NCBI GenBank assembly: GCA_964355975.1
Contig: CAYHFW010000028.1
Span: 1-29,947 of the forward strand
DNA from: F1-60-MAGs104 sp964355975
GTDB taxonomy: Bacteria; Planctomycetota; Phycisphaerae; Phycisphaerales; SM1A02
Direction: 5' to 3'
Length of the DNA: 29,947 bases
The notes under the pieces were generated by a model. The model was not told where the DNA came from, ran no database searches, and saw only the letters and a list, made by a program, of their open reading frames with translations. A program made the position numbers and the translations under genes. This document shows positions 23,982-29,947 of the stretch, one piece after another (within the stretch, counting starts at the first letter, position 1; every line of letters begins with the position of its first letter).

Positions 23982-24823
23982 GCAGCCGACGAAGAACTCG
24001 CCGGCGGCGGCGACGAAAGGGTGCAGCAACCACCGATGCGTTCGAGCTCTTCTTGGATGCGCTTTGCAACGCCCTCGGCGTGATTATGTTCATCCTGCTC
24101 TGCGTGGTTGTCTTTGCCAAGAGCCCTGATGCAGACGCGCAGGCGATCGATCCAGCGAAGGTTGTCGCAGAGACGGCTGTGTTCGAGGCGCAAGCAAGTC
24201 AGATCGAAGCAAAATTGACCGCGGTTCTCGCCGCGCTCGCAGCGTTGCCACCGTCGGGTGATCCAGAACTGATCCGTCGCTGGAAGGAATTGCTCGGCGC
24301 GCTCGACACCTTGCACGCCAAGAAACTCGCAGAGGTGAGTGCCGAGCAGCAAGCGCGCGCGCGGCTCGCAGCAAGCGCACTCGCACTTGCGGCGACAACC
24401 GAGCAACGCAACAATCTCAACACGCAGCTTGCGCGGCTCGATGAAGTTCGCAAGCAACAACAAACTTCGACGCAGTTTGTGCGGGTCGCACGTTTGCGCA
24501 GTGATGCGCGAAAGGCGATCTTGCTGCTGTGCGCAGATGGTCGGGTGAGCCTCGCGAAACTCAGTGGCAAGGGGCAAGAGATCGCCGAGCCGCTTGGTGT
24601 GGGCGTTCCGATCACAGATGAGGCATCCGCAAGATTGGTGATCGGGCAGTTCTTCGGCGGAAAACCACCAGAGTCGTTTCGCGCAGAGATCGCTGTGTGG
24701 CCGAGTGGATTCGCCGCATACAAGCGACTCGAACGTGTGATGATCGAGATGAAATTCGGAATCAATCCCTTGCCGGTGGCGGCGGGGGATCCGATTCGCG
24801 AGGGCTCTGGCGGAATCCAGTAA
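23978..24823 (+). CDS. ExbD/TolR/MotB-like subunit, second copy
   Basis: The 281-residue protein has a very basic N-terminus (six arginines in a row and more), which fixes it inside the cell, and a membrane segment (about 28-47) starting 'FELFLDALCNALGVIMFILL'. Asp27 occupies the same place as Asp17 of the previous protein. A coiled coil (about 60-185) and a C-terminal alpha/beta domain (about 195-281, 'ARKAILLLCADGRVSLAKL', 'FRAEIAVWPSGFAAYKRLERVMIEM') follow. It is clearly built like its neighbour but shares little sequence. The ATG overlaps the previous stop (ATGA). Its last 62 nt overlap the convergent EamA gene. It is the last gene of the operon. Confidence 0.78.
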   Translation: MSSRRRTRRRRRRKGAATTDAFELFLDALCNALGVIMFILLCVVVFAKSPDADAQAIDPAKVVAETAVFEAQASQIEAKLTAVLAALAALPPSGDPELIRRWKELLGALDTLHAKKLAEVSAEQQARARLAASALALAATTEQRNNLNTQLARLDEVRKQQQTSTQFVRVARLRSDARKAILLLCADGRVSLAKLSGKGQEIAEPLGVGVPITDEASARLVIGQFFGGKPPESFRAEIAVWPSGFAAYKRLERVMIEMKFGINPLPVAAGDPIREGSGGIQ

Positions 24824-25694
24824 CGGTTGCGACGAGCGCTCCGCCAAGCATGAGGCCTGCACCGATCCACTTGCGCGGGTCAAACGACTCATGCATCCAG
24901 AGCGATCCTGAGAGTTCGGCGAAGAGCGATTCGAGCGACAAGATCACCGCGGCGTGAGCGGGCGGCGCCGAAGTTTGTGCGAGCACCTGCAGTGTGAATG
25001 CAATGGCGATCGCGAAAAGTGCCGAGAAGAGAATCGGCCCCCATCCTGCGCAGAGCAGGTCAACCGAGACGGGTTCGATCGCCAGTGCGATCACTGCTGA
25101 GAGCGTCCCAGTAACCGCGAATTGAACGACCGCAATTCCCATCGGATCGCCCTTGCGCACCGCGATACCAATGATGTGCACATGGCAAGCCCATGCGAGA
25201 GCGCATCCCATGAGATACAGATCGCCTGCACGCACTTCAACGCTATCGCGCACCAAGAGAAACCACAGTCCAGCAAGTGTGAGAGCGACACCGACCCAGA
25301 CGCGCGCGAGCACACGCTGCCCCAAGAGCAATCCGAGCACTGGTACCCAGAGCACATAGGTGCCGGTGATGAATCCTGCGGTGCCTGCGGTGACTGTTGC
25401 CATCGCTTTCTGTTGCAGCGATGCAGCCGTCAGCAACGCGATCGCTGCAGCAACCCCACCAACAAGAGTCGAGAGCGTGCGCGCCTCGCGGCGGCGAATG
25501 ACAAAGGGCAACAGGATGCACCCGCCGATGAGAAAGCGCGCAGCATTGAAAGTGAATGGCGTGTCGCCCATCTGTTGCGTCGCAATGCGCTGCGCAACAA
25601 ATCCAATTCCCCACAGCACCGCGCACAAGAGCAAGATCGCATCGGCACCCGCGACCGAGAGGCGTGGGCGCGGCGCGTTGGCGGCGTCAGTCAT
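24762..25694 (-). CDS. EamA-family (DMT) transporter
   Basis: The 310-residue product has ten hydrophobic helices in two EamA repeats, as in drug/metabolite exporters (RhaT, YdcZ-like). Seen: 'LLLCAVLWGIGFVAQRIA', 'FNAARFLIGGCILLPFVI', 'MATVTAGTAGFITGTYVLWVPVLGLLLG' in repeat one and 'LYLMGCALAWACHVHIIGIA', 'HAAVILSLESLFAELSGSLWMHE', 'WIGAGLMLGGALVAT' in repeat two. The substrate is unknown. The start codon overlaps the signal peptidase stop by one base (TAATG). The C-terminal tail is proline-rich ('PRESDPPPPPARD') and lies in the 62-nt overlap with the operon coming from the other side. Confidence 0.88.
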   Translation of the reverse strand: MTDAANAPRPRLSVAGADAILLLCAVLWGIGFVAQRIATQQMGDTPFTFNAARFLIGGCILLPFVIRRREARTLSTLVGGVAAAIALLTAASLQQKAMATVTAGTAGFITGTYVLWVPVLGLLLGQRVLARVWVGVALTLAGLWFLLVRDSVEVRAGDLYLMGCALAWACHVHIIGIAVRKGDPMGIAVVQFAVTGTLSAVIALAIEPVSVDLLCAGWGPILFSALFAIAIAFTLQVLAQTSAPPAHAAVILSLESLFAELSGSLWMHESFDPRKWIGAGLMLGGALVATVTGFRQSPRESDPPPPPARD

Positions 25695-27307
25695 TAGCGA
25701 ATGAATCTCAACCGACCAAAGTCTGGAATGAACGCAGAGCCACCTGGTTTCATCGACATTGGCGCAGGGAAGTAAACCGACCATGCTTTCCCGATCACCA
25801 TCTCGCGCGGAACAACGAACGGATGGTCGTTCTCGAGTTCGCGTACGACAAGCGGATGAGGGCGTCCCCAGAGTCGTGAATCTTTGCTCGCACCACTGTT
25901 GTCGCCGAACATCACATATTCGCCATCTTGAACGCGCGAGAGTTGCGTTGGATCAGTTGCAAAGGCGAGCCCGATGATTGGCGGGCCGTTTGATACGAAC
26001 TGATTGTTCGCGCTGAGAAAGTCTGGGCGGTAGTAGAGGTCGCGCTTCACTTCAATCTTGCGCAGCACGAATGGTGATCCGTCGAATGTCCAGTGCAATG
26101 CCGTCGGCGTTGGTCGTTGGCCCACAGGATTCGCAACGACTTGTTCGAGTGTTCGTCCGAAGTGCGACGCGAGCAATCGCTTGACTGGTCCGCCGAGGTC
26201 GTATTCGAGGTGTGCAACGCGCAATCCATCAATGAAGACGGACATCTCTTGGTCGACATGCCAGAATTCGAGAGAGAATGGTCTGTCGGTCGGAAGTTCG
26301 CACGCGACGGAGGTGCGCGCGACCGATGTGCGCGCTTCTGCTTGTTCGATTGAAAGCTCAACCTGCCCGCTCCCGATGTCGAAGTGGTAGAGAAGTCCCC
26401 GCGCACTCATTGTGAGTTGGGTGCGAAATGCCGAGGTGTCGTCCGTCTCAATCGCTGCGGCGATGCTGAGGTCTGCAGTTGGAAAGAGCGGGATGTCGCG
26501 TCGATAGACGTTGTACGCATTCCAATCATCGAGCGACAAGATGTCGTTCGACCAATCCAAAGTTGCAGGCGACGCCTTCTGCCAACTCCACGCACGGTCG
26601 CCACGCACATCCCATCCTTCACTGGCCTTCCAAGGCGAACCAGCCCACCGCTGTCGCATTGCAGTTTCGAGGCGCGCGATATCAACGGGTTGGTAGTCGC
26701 TGTCGTACACCGGCTGCCAGACTGCGCGCTGGATGTACTCGGGCTTGCGCGCTATGCGAAGTTCATCAGCAGTCGCGGTGGGAGGGCCTGTGAAGATGTC
26801 TCCATCAGAAACAAGAAGCGTCTCGTTGGGCATGCCGACGAGTCGCTTGATGTAATAGACCGCGTCACCAACGGGGTCAATCGGGTTCTTGAAAACGACC
26901 ACATCCCAGCGCTTGGGGGCAGTGAAGGGCTCGAGATACTTCAGCACGAGCACGCGATCACCCATGCGAACCTCACGCGCGAGTGCTTCGTTTGGAACCG
27001 AAAGCACCGGATACTGCCGACTCAACATCGGGTCAAAAATCGGTCGCTCGCCGCGCAGTTGCCGTCGCTGCACTTCGACCACTTCCGCACCATCGGCGGC
27101 ATATTCGTAGCCAGTCGCGGGGCTGTGCAGCCGCACATGTGCGCCCATCAACGTCGGCGCCATCGAACCAGTTGGGATCACGAATCCTTCGAGGATGAAT
27201 CCGCGAAAGGCCATCGCGAACACGAACGCAACGATGAGCGACTGCAAGGTATCGATCACACCACTTGTTGTTTGTGGCGCAGAGTGATGTGCGCGGGTTG
27301 AGTTCAT
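25694..27307 (-). CDS. lepB: Signal peptidase I with large inserted lectin-like domain
   Basis: Signal peptidase I cuts the signal peptides of exported proteins at the outer face of the inner membrane. The 537-residue product has a membrane anchor (about 20-40), the nucleophile in 'FVIPTGSMAPTL' (S48), the general-base lysine in 'VYYIKRLVG' (K154) and box E 'GDNSGASKDSRLWG' (468 onward), so the Ser-Lys dyad is complete. Between the lysine region and box E about 280 residues are inserted (roughly 180-460), including 'LSIAAAIETDDTSAF' and 'PFSLEFWHVDQEMSVFIDGLRVAHLEY', which look like a concanavalin/LamG-type beta-sandwich. Usual enzymes are 180-330 residues. It follows the PSP1 gene by 12 nt. 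Confidence 0.92.
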   Translation of the reverse strand: MNSTRAHHSAPQTTSGVIDTLQSLIVAFVFAMAFRGFILEGFVIPTGSMAPTLMGAHVRLHSPATGYEYAADGAEVVEVQRRQLRGERPIFDPMLSRQYPVLSVPNEALAREVRMGDRVLVLKYLEPFTAPKRWDVVVFKNPIDPVGDAVYYIKRLVGMPNETLLVSDGDIFTGPPTATADELRIARKPEYIQRAVWQPVYDSDYQPVDIARLETAMRQRWAGSPWKASEGWDVRGDRAWSWQKASPATLDWSNDILSLDDWNAYNVYRRDIPLFPTADLSIAAAIETDDTSAFRTQLTMSARGLLYHFDIGSGQVELSIEQAEARTSVARTSVACELPTDRPFSLEFWHVDQEMSVFIDGLRVAHLEYDLGGPVKRLLASHFGRTLEQVVANPVGQRPTPTALHWTFDGSPFVLRKIEVKRDLYYRPDFLSANNQFVSNGPPIIGLAFATDPTQLSRVQDGEYVMFGDNSGASKDSRLWGRPHPLVVRELENDHPFVVPREMVIGKAWSVYFPAPMSMKPGGSAFIPDFGRLRFIR

Positions 27308-27319
27308 CGCTCGCGAATC

Positions 27320-28336
27320 CTACAGAGAAGGATTGTCGCGGGGCGGCGAATTCTGATTCGTGGGCGGTGTATCAACGCGCGGAATCACCGTGACATCTTC
27401 GACGGGAAACGCGAACTCACCCTTGTTATCGTCGAGCCGCACGAGCACGAGTTGCACGAGGATGCGCGCCTCGACGACAACCCCTTCTCCATCGGGGGTG
27501 CGCACGCGCGACTTCACCTTCGGCACCTTCTTCGCGAGCGACTCGTACGTCTCATCCTCGTAGCGCAAGCAGCACATCAGTCGACCGCATCGACCGCTGA
27601 TTTTCATTGGATCAAGTGTCGCCTTCTGCAGCTTCGCGCTCTTCATCGAAATGGGCTTCAGCACCTTGAGAAAGTTCTTGCAGCAGCAGTGCTGTCCGCA
27701 CTTCTCATAGTCGGCAACAAGTCGCGCTTCGTCGCGCGCGCCGACTTGTCGAAGTTCAATACGCGTACTAAATCGCGCTGCGAGCACCTTGAGTAGGTCG
27801 CGAAAGTCGACACGCTCTTCGCTGAGGTAATAGATCGTCAACAGTTCGCGGCCAAAGAGCGGCTCGACCGCGACGAACTTCATCGGCAATCCACTCGATT
27901 GCAGCAACGCCTTGACCGATGGTCCGAGTGCGGCAGCCTCGCTCTGCACACCATTCCACTGCGCAATGTCCTGCGCGGTCGCGATGCGGTCGATTCGGCC
28001 CTCGTTGTGAAATGGATAGTCCTTGCCACCTGAGTTTTCGATGTACTCGAGCATCTCGTGGCGTGAAACGCTCTTCGAGCATCCAGAGTTTGCGCACACC
28101 GTCGTCAACATCTCGACGATCTCAGTACCGCGGTGAGTGTGCGCCACCAACTTTGTGCCGCATCCAGGCTTGGCACTTCCTGCATATGGAAGTTCTGCGA
28201 CCCACTTCATGCGACCGCCGCGCACCACGATTGAAGTAGGCGCTTTCAGCCGCGCATAGATCTCAGCATCGGTCTCGAGTGTGCGAAAACTCGGATCGCC
28301 ATCACGCTCAAAGATCGGCAGTGGATGGATCGACAT
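27320..28336 (-). CDS. PSP1/RicT-family protein
   Basis: The 338-residue product contains the PSP1 C-terminal domain, with 'FVAVEPLFGRELLTIYYLSEERVDFRDLLKVLAARFSTRIELRQVGARDEAR' and the conserved cysteine cluster 'CGQHCCCKNFL' and 'ISGRCGRLMCCLRYEDETY'. B. subtilis RicT (YaaT), of the same family, works in an Fe-S-bearing complex acting on RNA maturation; these cysteines probably bind a cluster here. The N-terminal 130 residues contain four more cysteines ('KPGCGTK', 'CANSGCSK') and are not part of the usual domain; they could form another metal site. It lies between der and lepB with gaps of 5 and 12 nt. Confidence 0.88.
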   Translation of the reverse strand: MSIHPLPIFERDGDPSFRTLETDAEIYARLKAPTSIVVRGGRMKWVAELPYAGSAKPGCGTKLVAHTHRGTEIVEMLTTVCANSGCSKSVSRHEMLEYIENSGGKDYPFHNEGRIDRIATAQDIAQWNGVQSEAAALGPSVKALLQSSGLPMKFVAVEPLFGRELLTIYYLSEERVDFRDLLKVLAARFSTRIELRQVGARDEARLVADYEKCGQHCCCKNFLKVLKPISMKSAKLQKATLDPMKISGRCGRLMCCLRYEDETYESLAKKVPKVKSRVRTPDGEGVVVEARILVQLVLVRLDDNKGEFAFPVEDVTVIPRVDTPPTNQNSPPRDNPSL

Positions 28337-28341
28337 AGTTC

Positions 28342-29763
28342 CTACTTGCGCGCCGCGCGCCTTTGGTGCATGTCATCTGGATCGCGCCGCCGCTCGCTAA
28401 AGATGAGCTTGATCGGGACTTCGCTGTAGGGCACTTCTTCGCGCAGTCGATTGAGCAGGTAGCGCTCGTAGGCCCCTTCGAAAAGCGCGGGCTTGTTCAC
28501 GACCATCGCAATTGTTGGCGGATTCGTTTCGATCTGCGAGATGTAGTAGATCTTCGCGAGAGTTCCAAGACGCGAAGATGGACCGCGCGCCAGCAGCACC
28601 GCCTGCACAAGTGCGTTGAGCTTTCCGGTTGTCTCGCGGTGACTCGCTTGCGTGTGCAAGTTGAAGGCCATCGAAACCGCATCGTTGATGTTGTCGCCCT
28701 TCTTCGCGCTGACGAAGACGATCGGCGCAAAGTTGAGCATCGGAAGTTCTTGGGTGAGATACGCGAGGTAGTCCGAAGTCGTGCGGCCAGCAACGACAAG
28801 GTCCCACTTGTTCACGACGATGACGGTCGGCTTGAAGGCATCCATCAGATTGCCTGCAAGCTGCTTTTCGACCTGCGAAACAGGTTCAGTTGCATCGAGC
28901 AGCAAGAGCGCAACGTCGGCACGGCGAATCGCCACTTCGGTGCGATTGTGCGAATAGAACTCAACATCGTCGGCCCACGACTTTCGCTTTCGGATGCCCG
29001 CAGTATCGATCGCGATGAATGTGCGACCTTCAGACTCGAAGCGCACATCGACTGAGTCGCGCGTTGTGCCAGCGATCTCGCTCACGATCACGCGTGGAGT
29101 GCCTGCGAGCGCATTCACAAGACTGCTCTTGCCTGCGTTGCGCCGTCCCACAATGGCGACTTTCATCTCGGGAGAGACGACTGTCTCTTGCGCGCGTGAT
29201 CCAAGTCGCTGCCAGATCGCTTCGATGAGCGTGCGCATGCCCATGCCGGACTTCGTCGAGACTCCGTATGTGTCGCCGAATCCGAGCGCTGATGCTTCGG
29301 CGGCGTGCATTTCCCAGGATGGTCCATCGACCTTGTTGGCGACCTGCATGATGCGATCGGTGTTGCCGCCGCGGCGCAACAATTGCGCGATTCGTTCGTC
29401 GAGCGCTGTGATTCCTGATTGTGCGTCAACGGTGAAGAGGACGATCGTCGCACCTTCGACGGCGCTGAGAATCTGCTGCTCGATGTCGGGGGCGAGTGAT
29501 GCGAGGTCCTTGCCCGCGTCGTCGAAGCGTTTGCCTTCCGCGGTGTAGATGCCGAATCCACCGGTGTCGCAGAGTTCGGCAGCTCGTGGCAGAGCGTCAT
29601 CTTCAGCATCGCCGGGAGGGGCGATGGTGATCACGGTCGAAATGCGATCGCGCGTGACGCCAGGGGTGGGGTCAACGATCGAAATGCGCTCCCCCGCGAT
29701 GCGGTTGAACAGACTCGATTTGCCCACATTTGGGCGTCCGACGATGGCGATCACTGGAAGCAT
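28342..29763 (-). CDS. der: GTPase Der (EngA), ribosome assembly
   Basis: Der is an essential double-GTPase for maturation of the 50S ribosomal subunit. The 473-residue product has both G domains in tandem: first 'GRPNVGKSS' (9-17), 'GVTRD', 'DTGGF', 'NKVD'; second 'GRRNAGKSS', 'GTTRDSVD', 'DTAGIRKRK', 'NKWD'; then the KH-like C-terminal domain with 'RYLLNRLREEVPYSEVPIKLIF'. Length and order are standard, though the first domain carries a short insertion before 'LCDTGG'. The ATG at 29763 gives the N-terminus directly before the first P-loop. It is first in a tight run with the PSP1, signal peptidase and EamA genes. Confidence 0.96.
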   Translation of the reverse strand: MLPVIAIVGRPNVGKSSLFNRIAGERISIVDPTPGVTRDRISTVITIAPPGDAEDDALPRAAELCDTGGFGIYTAEGKRFDDAGKDLASLAPDIEQQILSAVEGATIVLFTVDAQSGITALDERIAQLLRRGGNTDRIMQVANKVDGPSWEMHAAEASALGFGDTYGVSTKSGMGMRTLIEAIWQRLGSRAQETVVSPEMKVAIVGRRNAGKSSLVNALAGTPRVIVSEIAGTTRDSVDVRFESEGRTFIAIDTAGIRKRKSWADDVEFYSHNRTEVAIRRADVALLLLDATEPVSQVEKQLAGNLMDAFKPTVIVVNKWDLVVAGRTTSDYLAYLTQELPMLNFAPIVFVSAKKGDNINDAVSMAFNLHTQASHRETTGKLNALVQAVLLARGPSSRLGTLAKIYYISQIETNPPTIAMVVNKPALFEGAYERYLLNRLREEVPYSEVPIKLIFSERRRDPDDMHQRRAARK

Positions 29764-29830
29764 GAGAGGCTTTCAAGCATAGTCGCATGCGCGTGGACGC
29801 AAGTAAGTGACGACAAGTCACCAAAGCAGC

Positions 29831-29910
29831 GTGAGCGCGGCGGATGACGGCAATCCACGGAGGCAGGGTGAGCGCGGCGGCAAGACAACGAGCCAGCGCG
29901 AGCGCGGCGG
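29831..29910. repeat. Three copies of GTGAGCGCGGCGG-like unit
   Basis: GTGAGCGCGGCGG occurs at 29831-29843 and 29868-29880, and GCGAGCGCGGCGG at 29898-29910, spaced 37 and 30 nt. The last copy continues into GAATGCTTCACTCGG, which closely matches the reverse complement of the repeat flank at about 36-58. Confidence 0.65.
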
Positions 29911-29919
29911 AATGCTTCA

Positions 29920-29946
29920 CTCGGCGCTCAAACAGCCCTCGCCGAG
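29920..29946. repeat. Inverted repeat at window end
   Basis: CTCGGCG (29920-29926) pairs with CGCCGAG (29940-29946) around a 13-nt loop. It may be the hairpin part of the dispersed repeat, or a terminator for a gene outside the window. Confidence 0.4.
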
Positions 29947-29947
29947 C

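Larger units (their letters stand above)
29764..29947. other. Intergenic end of window with short repeats
   Basis: No gene is supported here. It contains three spaced copies of a GAGCGCGGCGG core (29831-29843, 29868-29880, 29898-29910) and a terminal inverted repeat. It is upstream of der, so a promoter should lie near 29764-29830, but no clear -35/-10 pair could be made out. Confidence 0.5.

Noticed and set aside
22226..24823. A true Zorya (ZorAB) defence system
   Set aside because: The channel protein lacks the long ZorA tail, no peptidoglycan-binding OmpA-like domain is seen in the B-like proteins, and no ZorC, ZorD or ZorE gene is present. Only the channel principle is shared.
22226..24823. 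Ordinary Tol-Pal or TonB-ExbBD cluster
   Set aside because: There is no TolA, TolB, Pal or TonB gene, and the two B-like subunits are much longer than TolR or ExbD (about 140 residues) because of their coiled coils.
29831..29910. CRISPR array
   Set aside because: Only three units of 13 bp with unequal 24- and 17-nt spacers, and no cas genes nearby.

Overview
The window looks like a chromosomal segment of a planctomycete, most likely from the Phycisphaerae/Phycisphaerales. This rests on several things seen together: a GAP1-type protein beginning with a 'YTSAPRG.K' motif, a signal peptidase I with a very large inserted domain, tandem small one-membrane-segment proteins with a '[LI]Y[IL][VL]D' motif, and a DERA-type deoxyribose-phosphate aldolase. 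GC content is roughly 58-60% by eye. Genes are tightly packed, and no rRNA, tRNA, CRISPR array or transposase gene was seen. The taxonomic call is inference; no 16S or marker search could be run.

Layout. (A) 196-5807, minus strand: a single codirectional run of azurin-like copper protein, nucleotide-sugar dehydrogenase, three small membrane/exported proteins, deoxyribose-phosphate aldolase and an MFS transporter. (B) 5834-7300, plus: a beta-CASP metallo-beta-lactamase nuclease, convergent with a STAS protein (7340-7672, minus). (C) 7767-8952: a perfect parS site followed by parB, with a second parS-like site inside the parB coding region. (D) 8953-9537: a gap without a convincing gene but rich in inverted repeats, ending in a leader that may fold over the ribosome binding site of a YceI-family gene (9538-10185). 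(E) 10260-12474: a polytopic membrane protein overlapping xylose isomerase.

(F) 12483-24823 is the striking part. A membrane-anchored VWA protein (minus) diverges from a seven-gene, translationally coupled plus-strand operon of about 11.2 kb. In order it encodes a zinc-ribbon TRAFAC-like GTPase, a membrane-spanning GAP1-family partner, an exported protein, a 976-residue single-pass helical protein, a GYF_2-domain polytopic protein, a MotA/TolQ/ExbB-type channel subunit, and two different ExbD/TolR/MotB-like subunits. Each of the last two has an Asp at the start of its only membrane segment. The parts suggest an ion-motive-force-driven envelope machine gated by a cytoplasmic GTPase. That function is inference; conflict-system and envelope-energisation roles are both open.

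(G) 24762-29763, minus strand: a housekeeping run of der (ribosome-assembly GTPase), a RicT/PSP1 protein, signal peptidase I and an EamA-family exporter, with gaps of 12 nt or less. The window ends carry related short repeats (22-60, 151-177 and 29831-29946) that look like a dispersed intergenic repeat family.
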